From positions 1 to 14,434 of the forward strand of contig CAZHEF010000047.1 in NCBI GenBank assembly GCA_964531645.1: a stretch of DNA of 14,434 nucleotides, in the 5' to 3' direction. Positions within the stretch are counted from its first letter, which is position 1. Every line of letters starts with the position of its first letter. Below, piece after piece: positions 8,401 to 14,395 of this stretch. Made by a program: the position numbers and the translations under genes. The notes under the pieces were generated by a model that ran no database searches, was not told the origin of the DNA, and was given only the letters and a program-made list of their open reading frames with translations. The stretch comes from JBBIMS01 sp964531645 (GTDB lineage Bacteria > Acidobacteriota > Aminicenantia > JBFLYD01 > JBBIMS01).

Positions 8401-9180
8401 TTCTGACAATCCGTAAGAAAAATTTTTTTTAATTTCTTTCTCAGTCTTCGAAACTACAAATATAGCCCACTTATCTGCTTCAATTATTTTTGAGCTCTCC
8501 TTTCCGATAAAGGGAAGTGACTTTGAAATATTCATCTCAGAGCTTATCTTTAAAGTTATTTTTTCAAGAGCTTTTATCCTTTCAAGATGGCTCTTAATTT
8601 CCCTTGTTCTATCTTCAACTTTCTTCTCAAGTGATTTTCCCCATGACTCAAGCTCCTTGTAAAGGTTTGCACTTTCTATTGCCGCTCCCGCCCTATTGGC
8701 GAGTATTGTAAGAATCCATTTTTCTTCCTCTGTAAAAGTAACTGAAGAAAATTTAGTTAAATGGATAACACCAAGAACTTTATTATGCGATTTGATTGGC
8801 TGACAGATAACCTTTCTAACAGGTAGCCTTCTCAAAAAAGGTTCAAATAAATCAATTTTATCTTTTCCTATTTCATATTCTAAAAATTCCCCCTTCTCAA
8901 AACAGATACCAGAAACAAACTCTCCTTTTTTAATTCTCTCTTTTGAAACTTCTTCCAGTTTAATTCCTCTTGAAAGAATGGGGAAAAGCTCATTTTTTTC
9001 TTTATCCGCAAGGAAAATAATTCCTGTTTCAGGAGTTAGATTGTCCATAATTCCATCGATAACAAGCTCCAGGACTCCCTTTTCCTCAGAAGTGACTCCG
9101 ATTGATGAAGCTATTGAATAAAGTATAGAGAGTTGAGTTACTTTTCTTTCGAGAGCTTTTATTTTATCAACCTCTTCCAT
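5440..9180 (-). CDS. Soluble hybrid histidine kinase: five GAF domains, HisKA, HATPase, receiver
   Basis: This 1246-aa cytoplasmic sensor kinase has no signal peptide or membrane segment. Five successive GAF-type domains lie at about 20-172, 208-360, 372-524, 540-690 and 702-858, joined by helical, probably coiled-coil linkers. The dimerisation/phosphoacceptor helix has GIAHQFNNILSA with His894. The ATPase core shows the N box (Asn1012 in ILNSVDSI), DNGRGIP (from Asp1040), DPFFTTK and GTGLGL. The receiver starts near 1121 (acidic pair Glu1127-Asp1128, phosphoacceptor Asp1171 in MTDLGMPG, Thr1199, Lys1221 in TKPF). No DNA-binding or other output domain follows. The chosen start is preceded by GGAG (9186-9189) and lies 2 bp after the FIST gene stop; an upstream in-frame ATG at 9252 would overlap that gene. 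The FIST protein is its likely input partner. The ligand and the downstream regulator are not visible. Confidence 0.93.
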   Translation of the reverse strand: MEEVDKIKALERKVTQLSILYSIASSIGVTSEEKGVLELVIDGIMDNLTPETGIIFLADKEKNELFPILSRGIKLEEVSKERIKKGEFVSGICFEKGEFLEYEIGKDKIDLFEPFLRRLPVRKVICQPIKSHNKVLGVIHLTKFSSVTFTEEEKWILTILANRAGAAIESANLYKELESWGKSLEKKVEDRTREIKSHLERIKALEKITLKISSEMNISKSLPFIGKESSKIIEADKWAIFVVSKTEKEIKKNFSYGLSEEYLNEIKENWKKAEGAKVVYSQKPIFVEDIQKVENPFARELALKGGYRGLNIIPCNYRKSLVGILVYYHNLPRTYSEQDKEIAMSFGELIALAIANSALFERQRKTIKQLKAITGLGKVITSSMQVQKIYNEAVELLKKIQNYPFVFILMFDKTSNKLIQVAKGGWLKEKIPLKYSQDPEKGIIGRAFKTGKIYISGNVKKDSHYLSFFDEVNSEIAVPIKDKEGNVIGIIDVQSENLSAFKREDVKTISTIADQLSIMLENLELYRNLTNRIKELSTFYNLSQEISSLLELDELLNRIIINLKPLVPFTSGGILIYNPSLNALEVKAYLGPKLDEFKGIVEVGKGITGNCFLQKKPIIVPDVRKDNRYIPGAPNILSEIAIPLIYQNEAIGVLDLVCPKLNAYNEEHLRILNYFASQIALAIRNAILFEEIRNKAEEMRALNEISSASISTLDLRKLYRIISRKIMEIFNVDTYYLAVCNHEKDEVSFPFFIDKGKPIKLEPRKISQMKGLTGWIIKNKKPLMFTDYDREKEFLPVRPIVIVKVTQSYIGVPIISKGKVLGVVSIQSYRKRAFTFWHLDFLQTIANHVVLAMENARLFKDVKEAYKRLKESQSKLVQTEKMKALGIASAGIAHQFNNILSAIIARAQLLSQRTEDPEIRRNLEIIEKAALGGAEIVRRLLGFSKVEEKGELEIVEITRPIEDAIQFTEVKWKNEAEAMGKKIEIKSEFGKGLFVKGLYAEIREAIVNIILNSVDSIEKNGYIYVRSSSTGKWVLIEIKDNGRGIPSSELDKVFDPFFTTKGVSGTGLGLTFVYGVIKKHKGRIKIESEEGKGTNVKVYLPKAKGIMKRIVEIKEKEKMPMKVLVIEDEEYVIDLIGEILKVNGHKVSLARSGGEGLSKFEKEDFDIVMTDLGMPGISGWEVAEKIRAVNKNVKIGFITGWNIKEERERLEKLRIDFVITKPFKIEDIISAISGGRKRDEIFVNKA

Positions 9181-9182
9181 TT

Positions 9183-10367
9183 TTACTCCGCAAGAACAGA
9201 AATTACAAATGTCATTGTATGGAAGAAAGGACGACCACCTGCTACTGAGCATCTTCCAATTTCTCCATAGGTGTAAAAGCCAGCTATTGGAGCTTTATCT
9301 CCTAAAATATCTCTAACTATCCTTATCTCCTCTTCTGTGAAATCCTCTAAAAGCAGAGGTCTTGAAACACAATCAAAAATAAAACAGCCTCTTATATTTT
9401 CCTCTTTAACCATGGAAAGTGCCTGATTTACTGCAAGCCTTGTTGCATTTAAAAGGTCTTCCTTTGTAGTCTTCATTATTCTCACAATGGTGTTTTCGGG
9501 AATTTCGTTGGCACATGTTATCGAACCATTTATATTTTTATAGTTTAAATGAACAATCTGATATTCTTCCCTCCATATTGGAATTCCAAGGGGATAAAAA
9601 TTCACTTCCTTCACAGATCCTAATTTCTCTATTTCTTTTTCATCTTTGCTAAGTCCAAAATATTCAAGATAAACATCCAAAGCTGGCTTCTGGTTAAGCT
9701 CGTAAAGAATGTTACCCTTTGCTTTTGTAACGAGAAGGGGTTCACCAACAGGAGAAAATCCATGCCTTACTCCATAACCGCAGTTAATATCAGTATTTAT
9801 GTAAACTCCAACTATCGAATCTGTAAGAACAGAATCATTAAAAAACTGATATGTCCTTTCAAAATTCCATTCATCTCCCGCCCCTCCACCCACAAGGTCA
9901 ATTGTTGGATGGATAGAATCATAAATACCTCTTACAAGTTCGGTCATATTTCCTGAAAGCCCATCCGGAAAGGCCAAAATTGTTCCTCCTATCTCAGGAG
10001 GGATATCCTCTGTCAAAATTGTTCCAAAATCTTTCCCTGCTTTTCTAAGATTTTTACTTATTCTTTCTATTTTTCCAATAACAATTTTTGCATCCTTAGA
10101 TTTCATAGCAGATACAACAACAGAACCTTTTTGAGGTCCTTCAGAAGTTATCTCGCCTCCTGTTGTGCATCCTATAAGGGGAGAATCTTTGACTACATCC
10201 TTTACACCCTTCAACAATTTTCTATGGTCATATCTTATTGAAGAGAAAATAAAAACAAGGTCCGGGGAAGAACTTCCAAGAGCTAAGAGAGCTTTTTCAG
10301 AAGCTTCCTTCCCTGCGGTATAGGAATCATCATTTTTACTCCAGCCGACCCCTACTTCTAATCCCAT
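9183..10367 (-). CDS. FIST-domain signal-sensor protein
   Basis: This 394-aa cytoplasmic protein has a FIST N domain (about 30-225) with PDLVFIFSS, the SPLIGCTTGGEI turn (62-73) and FPDGLSGN (133-140), followed by a FIST_C domain (about 225-375) starting near PALDVYLEYFGL and ending near GFYTYGEIG. FIST domains bind small ligands; in the NosP subgroup the ligand is haem for nitric-oxide sensing, and nosP genes sit beside hybrid kinases. Candidate ligand histidines include His48, His153 and His202, but I cannot tell whether haem is bound. The start at 10367 (MGLEVGVGW) has an AAGGAG ribosome-binding site (10373-10378); the frame stays open upstream to 10601 but that part overlaps the divergent gene and is hydrophobic, low-complexity translation. 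The stop is 2 bp before the kinase, so the pair is almost certainly co-expressed. Confidence 0.9.
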   Translation of the reverse strand: MGLEVGVGWSKNDDSYTAGKEASEKALLALGSSSPDLVFIFSSIRYDHRKLLKGVKDVVKDSPLIGCTTGGEITSEGPQKGSVVVSAMKSKDAKIVIGKIERISKNLRKAGKDFGTILTEDIPPEIGGTILAFPDGLSGNMTELVRGIYDSIHPTIDLVGGGAGDEWNFERTYQFFNDSVLTDSIVGVYINTDINCGYGVRHGFSPVGEPLLVTKAKGNILYELNQKPALDVYLEYFGLSKDEKEIEKLGSVKEVNFYPLGIPIWREEYQIVHLNYKNINGSITCANEIPENTIVRIMKTTKEDLLNATRLAVNQALSMVKEENIRGCFIFDCVSRPLLLEDFTEEEIRIVRDILGDKAPIAGFYTYGEIGRCSVAGGRPFFHTMTFVISVLAE

Positions 10368-10385
10368 TTCATCTCCTTCATTAAT

Positions 10386-10413
10386 AATATATACTAAAAA
10401 ATTGTAAAAGCAA
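10386..10413 (-). promoter_or_regulatory. Possible promoter of the FIST-kinase operon
   Basis: In the 57-bp divergent spacer, the minus strand carries TTGCTT (10408-10413), a 16-bp spacer and TATATT (10386-10391). This would start transcription near 10379, immediately before the AAGGAG site. On the plus strand TATACT (10390-10395) overlaps it and could serve the divergent methyltransferase gene, with a poor -35. The region is so AT-rich that both calls are tentative. Confidence 0.3.
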
Positions 10414-10424
10414 GATTTAAAAAA

Positions 10425-11594
10425 ATGAAAAAGGCTTCCATAAAAAAAGGAAAGGAGAAAAAAATCAGAAATTTCTATCCATGGGTTTTCCACGACGAGA
10501 TTGAATTTAAAGAAAAAGATATAAATGATGGGGAGATTGTGGAGCTTTTCGACACCAAAGATAAATTTCTTGGAAGAGGTTTCTGGAGTAGTAAATCTCA
10601 CATTTCTTTAAGGGTATTTGACTGGAAAGGCGAAGATAATTTACAAAAAATCTTAGAGAAAAAAATGAATGAAGCAATGTATTTAAGAAAAGAAATTAAG
10701 GAAACAAATGCTCTTCGTATTTTCTATTCTGAAGGGGATGGTATTCCCGGCTTAATTCTCGATAAATACGATAAAACAATTGTTTTCCAGAGCAGGATCA
10801 AAGGAATAGACAATATTAAACAAGAAATCGTTGAGCAGATAGTTAAAAGATTTAATCCGTTTACAATTTATGAAAGGTCTGATGGTGAATTTAGAGCAGA
10901 AGAAGGGCTTGAAGAAGAAAAAGGACTTTTATATGGTAATGAACCTGATGTTGTCAAGATTGAAGAGAGAGGAATGAAATTTTATGTAGATGTAAAAAAT
11001 GGAATGAAAACAGGTTTCTATCTTGACCAGAGAGACAATAGAAGGAAAGTTGAAGAGCTTACAATAGAAGGGATGAAATGCCTTGACCTTTTCTCTTATA
11101 CAGGAGCCTTCTCATTATTCCTCGCAAGGAAGGAAGCAAAGGTAAAAGCTATAGAAATTGAAGAAAAAAATGTTGAACTTGCAAGAAAAAATGAAAAATT
11201 GAATGATCTCCCATCAAAAATTGATTTTATCCGTGGAAATGCTTACGATTTCCTTGAAGAAGAAGTCAAAAATGGAAGAAAATATGATTTTATAATTGCT
11301 GACCCTCCTGGAATTGTAAAGAAAAAGAAGGATGTTGAAAAAGGAAAATGGGCATACTGGAAAATACTTTACAACTCGTTCAAGATTGCAAAAAAAGGTT
11401 GTATAATTTTAATATCCTCCTGCTCCTATCATATTTCCCTTCAGACTCTCCTTGAAATGGCAAGACTTTCAGCATCAGATGCGGGAGTAAGAGTCAGAGC
11501 CCTTGACATAACCTTTCAACCTATTGACCATCCATGGATAATTCAGATACCAGAAACTCTTTACCTCAAGAGCATTTTTTTAATGGTAGAATGA
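10425..11594 (+). CDS. RlmI-like class I SAM-dependent 23S rRNA cytosine-5 methyltransferase
   Basis: This 389-aa protein has the E. coli RlmI (YccW) layout. An N-terminal PUA-type RNA-binding domain (about 1-75; FYPWVFHDEI, GRGFWS, SLRVFDW) is followed by an EEHEY-like linker region and a Rossmann methyltransferase domain from about 185. Visible motifs are VDVKNGMKTGFYLDQRDNR (188-206), SAM-binding LDLFSYTGAFS (220-230), the acidic loop at AIEIEEKNVELARKN, DPPG (293-296) and SSCSYH with candidate catalytic Cys333, matching the FSCSG position of RlmI. The end DHPWI...PETLYLK is also typical. It probably methylates a 23S rRNA cytosine to m5C, but the exact position is inferred only from the family. 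It stands alone, divergent from the FIST gene; the ATG lies in an A-run with no clear ribosome-binding site. Confidence 0.88.
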   Translation: MKKASIKKGKEKKIRNFYPWVFHDEIEFKEKDINDGEIVELFDTKDKFLGRGFWSSKSHISLRVFDWKGEDNLQKILEKKMNEAMYLRKEIKETNALRIFYSEGDGIPGLILDKYDKTIVFQSRIKGIDNIKQEIVEQIVKRFNPFTIYERSDGEFRAEEGLEEEKGLLYGNEPDVVKIEERGMKFYVDVKNGMKTGFYLDQRDNRRKVEELTIEGMKCLDLFSYTGAFSLFLARKEAKVKAIEIEEKNVELARKNEKLNDLPSKIDFIRGNAYDFLEEEVKNGRKYDFIIADPPGIVKKKKDVEKGKWAYWKILYNSFKIAKKGCIILISSCSYHISLQTLLEMARLSASDAGVRVRALDITFQPIDHPWIIQIPETLYLKSIFLMVE

Positions 11595-11623
11595 AATTAT
11601 GTCAGTATCATTGCAAAATGCAA

Positions 11624-11665
11624 ATTTTAAATTGAAGATTTTAAATTGAAGATTTTAAATTGATT
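11624..11665. repeat. Three tandem 14-nt units inside the interspersed repeat
   Basis: ATTTTAAATTGAAG is repeated at 11624-11637 and 11638-11651, and again at 11652-11665 with the last two bases changed to TT. Copy 1 of the element, near position 120, has only about two degenerate units, so this is a local expansion and a likely cause of the assembly break. Confidence 0.75.
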
Positions 11666-11692
11666 AACATCTGTTCTTTCATTTTGCATTTT

Positions 11693-11792
11693 NNNNNNNN
11701 NNNNNNNNNNNNNNNNNNNNNNNNNNNNNNNNNNNNNNNNNNNNNNNNNNNNNNNNNNNNNNNNNNNNNNNNNNNNNNNNNNNNNNNNNNNN
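11693..11792. other. Assembly gap (100 N) flanked by an exact 55-nt duplication
   Basis: Exactly 100 undetermined bases, a conventional placeholder length. The last 55 nt before the gap (11638-11692) are identical to the first 55 nt after it (11793-11847). The gap length therefore should not be read as real sequence length. Confidence 0.97.
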
Positions 11793-11874
11793 ATTTTAAA
11801 TTGAAGATTTTAAATTGATTAACATCTGTTCTTTCATTTTGCATTTTAAAATCTCCAATCATCAATTTACAGTC

Positions 11875-11974
11875 TTCTCGTCTTGCAAGTATCGCATTTC
11901 TCGCTTTTCTCGCTACTTTATTTTTTCTCGTCTTGCATTTCTCCCACTTCTCTCTTTTCTCGCTATTATACTTT
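11875..11974. repeat. Degenerate 50-bp direct tandem repeat (two units)
   Basis: TTCTCGTCTTGCA occurs at 11875-11887 and again at 11925-11937, and the later section of each unit also aligns at exactly 50 bp (11901-11920 against 11951-11970, sharing TTTTCTCGCTA). The units are T/C-rich with repeated TCTCGC words. Related sequence is found reversed at 14346-14395 and weakly at 5396-5430. No open frame of note is present. Confidence 0.65.
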
Positions 11975-12068
11975 TTACCACCTCAACTTAACTCTCTCAT
12001 TAAAGAGGAGAGAATATTTGAATTAGACATTTGGAAGAAATAGACTATTACTTATGCCTTAGATATTC

Positions 12069-12074
12069 TATAAT
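12069..12074 (+). promoter_or_regulatory. Perfect -10 box directly before the recO start codon
   Basis: TATAAT ends 6 bp before the recO ATG (12081), so with normal spacing transcription would begin at or next to the A of ATG, giving a leaderless mRNA. No Shine-Dalgarno lies between. No good -35 is found 16-18 bp upstream, so the assignment is moderate. Confidence 0.4.
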
Positions 12075-12080
12075 AAAAAT

Positions 12081-12806
12081 ATGCCAATTAAAGAAGACGA
12101 AGGAATAGTTTTGAGGAGTCAAAAGCTAAAAGAGATTGATAAGATTGTTACAATTTTTTCCCGGGAACATGGAGTGGTGAAAGGCCTTGCTAAAGGGGCT
12201 TTAAAATTCAATAACCGTTTTGGTTCATCCCTTGAACCTCTTTCCCACATAAGATTTATTTATTATGACAGAGAGGGAAGGGAGCTTTTCATTATAAAAA
12301 CTGCTGAGCTAATAAAATCTTATTTTGAAATTCAGAGAGACCCTAAAATTTTTAATGGATTTTCACAGATGGTTGAACTCCTTGAGGAGTTTCTTCCCCA
12401 GAAGGTTAAGGATGAGAAAATATTCAGGTTGTTAAAAGCATGTCTGGAGACAACTTTAAAGGGGATTGAAATAGAACTTTCTCTTCTCTATTTTAAATTC
12501 TGGATATTGAAAGCATCAGGATTTCTTCCAGATTTGAGAAAATGCAAAAGATGCAGAAAGGAAAAAGGAGGCTATCTTTCTACCTCAATGGATGGAATTT
12601 ACTGCTATGACTGCGCAAAAATAAAAACATTAGAAGTCACTGAGTTTACTGGAAAATTTTTAGGATTTATATTAAAAAATCCGCCTTCAAATTTAGTTGA
12701 TTTTCCAATTCCTGAAAATGAAAAAATCAGAATTGAAAATTTAATAAATGAGTTGCTCCTCCATCATATAGAGAGAATGCCAAAAACATTGGATATTAAA
12801 AAATGA
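12081..12806 (+). CDS. recO: DNA repair protein RecO
   Basis: This 241-aa protein is a RecF-pathway mediator that binds single-stranded DNA, anneals strands and helps load RecA together with RecR. The N-terminal OB-fold shows EGIVLRSQKLKEIDKIVTIFSREHGVVKGLAKGA (residues 7-40) and LEPLSHIRF (51-59). A helical middle part follows, with FWILKASGFLPDL (140-152), then a zinc-finger region with CxxC pairs Cys155/Cys158 and Cys175/Cys178. Length is normal for RecO. The start is the only sensible ATG and lies just after a TATAAT box with no ribosome-binding site. The stop overlaps folK by 4 nt (ATGA), so recO heads a coupled cluster with folK and the radical SAM gene; their functions are unrelated as far as can be seen. 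Confidence 0.93.
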   Translation: MPIKEDEGIVLRSQKLKEIDKIVTIFSREHGVVKGLAKGALKFNNRFGSSLEPLSHIRFIYYDREGRELFIIKTAELIKSYFEIQRDPKIFNGFSQMVELLEEFLPQKVKDEKIFRLLKACLETTLKGIEIELSLLYFKFWILKASGFLPDLRKCKRCRKEKGGYLSTSMDGIYCYDCAKIKTLEVTEFTGKFLGFILKNPPSNLVDFPIPENEKIRIENLINELLLHHIERMPKTLDIKK

Positions 12807-13294
12807 GATACTATCTTTCAATAGGAAGCAATATGGGAAATCCCATTCTCAATATAAAAGCCTGCCTTGAAAAAATGGGAGAGAGTGGAATCGAAATTGA
12901 AAAAAAGTCCTCTCCTTATCTTACAGAACCTGTTGATTTCAAAGAGCAGGATTGGTTTGTCAATTTTGCAATATCTGTGATCACGGAGCTTAAACCCCTT
13001 GATTTGCTTCTAAAATTGAAGGAGATAGAGAGGATTCTTGGAAGAAATGGGAATTATAGAGAAAAAGGACCGAGACCCATTGACATAGATATTGTTTTGA
13101 TGGATTTTCATCCCTTTTCATTTATTTCTGAGCAATTAAAAATCCCACATCCGAGAATGCATTTAAGAAAATTTGTGCTTCTTCCCCTTTCAGAAATATG
13201 CCCTTATGCTGTTCACCCAACTTTAAAAATGCCCATCCATAAGCTTCTTTTTAATGTTGAGGATAAAAGCCTTGTTTATCCAATGCTGGGTTAG
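12803..13294 (+). CDS. folK: 2-amino-4-hydroxy-6-hydroxymethyldihydropteridine pyrophosphokinase
   Basis: This 163-aa enzyme transfers pyrophosphate from ATP to 6-hydroxymethyl-7,8-dihydropterin in folate synthesis. It begins with the family motif YYLSIGSNMGNP (3-14). SSPYLTEPV (36-44) and QDWFVNFAISV (49-59) form the pterin pocket region, with the stacking aromatic residues typical of HPPK. The signature is ILGRNGNYREKGPRPIDIDIVLMD (78-101): Arg81 and Arg91 for ATP and Asp94/Asp96 for two Mg ions. HPRMHLRKFVLLPLSEI closes the core. Length is standard. It overlaps recO by ATGA and is followed 7 bp later by the radical SAM gene. No other folate gene is in the window. Confidence 0.95.
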   Translation: MRYYLSIGSNMGNPILNIKACLEKMGESGIEIEKKSSPYLTEPVDFKEQDWFVNFAISVITELKPLDLLLKLKEIERILGRNGNYREKGPRPIDIDIVLMDFHPFSFISEQLKIPHPRMHLRKFVLLPLSEICPYAVHPTLKMPIHKLLFNVEDKSLVYPMLG

Positions 13295-13301
13295 ACCTAA
13301 A

Positions 13302-14345
13302 ATGGAAAGTTTTAAGGAAAAACCATGGGTAAAAGAATCTTTACTCCAGAAAAGTGTAAATGGAAATCAATCTGAATGTCTTACATGCATCAGAAAATGT
13401 AAATTAAGGGAAGGTGCATCAGGATATTGCGGAACAAGGGTTAACATAGACGGAAAGATTTACACAATGCTCTATGGAATTGTCTCATCAATGGCGATTT
13501 CTCCTATAGAGAAAAAACCTATGTTCCATTTTTATCCCGGGTCTCTATGGCTTTCCCTTGGCTCCTTTGGATGTAATTTCCGATGTTCTGGATGTCAGAA
13601 CTGGGATATTGCCCATGCTTCTTTTAAAAGCTCAGAAATGGGCACCTTCATACCTCCTGAGGAACTTGTCAGTTTTGCTGCACATCACAAATGTAAAGGA
13701 ATATCGTGGACATACAATGAGCCTTTACTTTCCATTGAATATATCCTTGATTGCGCAAAAATTTGTAAGGAAAAAGGGATACTTACAAATCTTGTTAGCA
13801 ACGGCTCCTTTACAGAAGAGTCCCTATCTACCCTTATTCCCTATCTCGATTCTTGCAGAGTGGATTTAAAGGGTTTTTCAAAGGAGACCTATAGGAAGAT
13901 TACCCATCATGAAAAATTCAATGAAATTCTTAGCTCTATCCTCAAGATTAAAAAGTCCAACATCTCCCTTGAGTTTATAACCAATGTTATTCCCGAATAC
14001 AACGATAATGAAGAAGAAATTGAGAAAGCTTCAAAATGGATAGTTGAAAATCTCGGAGATGAGACTCCATGGCACATAACAAGATTTTTTCCCCACAGAT
14101 TCCTTTCCCATCTAACACCGACGCCAGTTAAAACTCTTGAGAAATTCCGCAAGATTGCTATGGAAAGTGGTCTAAAGTTTGTCTATATTGGGAATGTTCC
14201 AGGGCATCCCGGTGAAAACACTTACTGCCCAAATTGCAAAAATCTACTAATAGAAAGATTTGGTATTCAATTAGTCAAAATTTTGATAAAAGATGGGAAA
14301 TGCCCTTTTTGTGGAAAAAAGATTTTGAGTATTAAAATGAGTTAG
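13302..14345 (+). CDS. amrS: AmmeMemoRadiSam-system radical SAM enzyme
   Basis: This 347-aa radical SAM protein resembles pyruvate formate-lyase activating enzymes and fits the AmmeMemoRadiSam (AmrS) family. Four N-terminal cysteines form CLTCIRKC...GYCGTR (Cys26, 29, 33, 43). The radical SAM cluster is GCNFRCSGCQNWDIAH with Cys91-x3-Cys95-x2-Cys98. ISWTYNEPLLSIEY and LVSNGSFTEE, followed by the DLKGFSKETYRK segment, are the SAM-binding and barrel motifs. The C-terminus has a rubredoxin-like CPNC...CPFC pair (Cys309, 312, 334, 337), characteristic of this family and absent from simple activases. The function of the system, whose partners are AMMECR1-like and Memo-like proteins, is not settled; neither partner is in the window. 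The start at 13302 is 7 bp after folK; an in-frame ATG at 13254 inside folK is less likely. Confidence 0.88.
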   Translation: MESFKEKPWVKESLLQKSVNGNQSECLTCIRKCKLREGASGYCGTRVNIDGKIYTMLYGIVSSMAISPIEKKPMFHFYPGSLWLSLGSFGCNFRCSGCQNWDIAHASFKSSEMGTFIPPEELVSFAAHHKCKGISWTYNEPLLSIEYILDCAKICKEKGILTNLVSNGSFTEESLSTLIPYLDSCRVDLKGFSKETYRKITHHEKFNEILSSILKIKKSNISLEFITNVIPEYNDNEEEIEKASKWIVENLGDETPWHITRFFPHRFLSHLTPTPVKTLEKFRKIAMESGLKFVYIGNVPGHPGENTYCPNCKNLLIERFGIQLVKILIKDGKCPFCGKKILSIKMS

Positions 14346-14395
14346 AAATGCGAGAAAGGATAGAAAAGCGAGACGAGATTATAGCAAAGAGAAAA
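14346..14395 (-). repeat. CTCGC-rich intergenic repeat in inverse orientation
   Basis: The reverse complement reads TCTCGTCTCGCTTTTCTA then TCCTTTCTCGCATTTC, which aligns at about three quarters of positions with the unit at 11926-11959 (TCTCGTCTTGCATTTCT...). It starts directly after the stop codon of the radical SAM gene, so with the copy at 11875-11974 it brackets the recO-folK-amrS cluster in inverted orientation. The last 39 bases of the window hold nothing recognisable. Confidence 0.5.

Larger units (their letters stand above)
11611..11858 (-). repeat. AT-rich interspersed repeat, copy 2, interrupted by the assembly gap
   Basis: Ignoring the N-run and collapsing the duplicated 55 nt, the reverse complement of this stretch aligns with 64-151. 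The outer parts are nearly identical (GATTTTAAAATGCAAAATGAAA at one end, ATTTGCATTTTGCAAT at the other) while the core differs: GAACAGATG replaces ATTAAGTCCGT. It lies between the methyltransferase gene and recO, in a 486-bp spacer with no gene. Confidence 0.65.

Noticed and set aside
9181..9252. Kinase start at the in-frame ATG at 9252
   Set aside because: It would overlap the FIST coding end by 70 bp; the ATG at 9180 has GGAG at good spacing and begins a natural helical linker.
10368..10601. N-terminal extension of the FIST protein by 78 residues
   Set aside because: It runs antisense over the start of the RlmI-like gene, reads as hydrophobic low-complexity sequence, and the internal Met at 10367 has a strong AAGGAG site and begins the conserved domain.
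11641..11865. A minus-strand open frame across the N-run
   Set aside because: It exists only because the 34 undetermined codons cannot contain a stop; its two ends are the duplicated 55-nt repeat.
11611..11974. CRISPR array
   Set aside because: The repeats are contiguous tandem units or an assembly duplication without regularly spaced unique spacers, and there are no cas genes.
11991..12013. Hairpin CTCTCTC...GAGGAGAG upstream of recO as a terminator or operator
   Set aside because: The stem needs a bulge and is short, no T-run follows on the plus strand, and it lies within T/C-rich repeat-like sequence where such pairing is expected.
13254..13301. Radical SAM start inside folK
   Set aside because: The 16 extra residues are just the folK end read in another frame; the ATG at 13302 fits the family's N-terminus.
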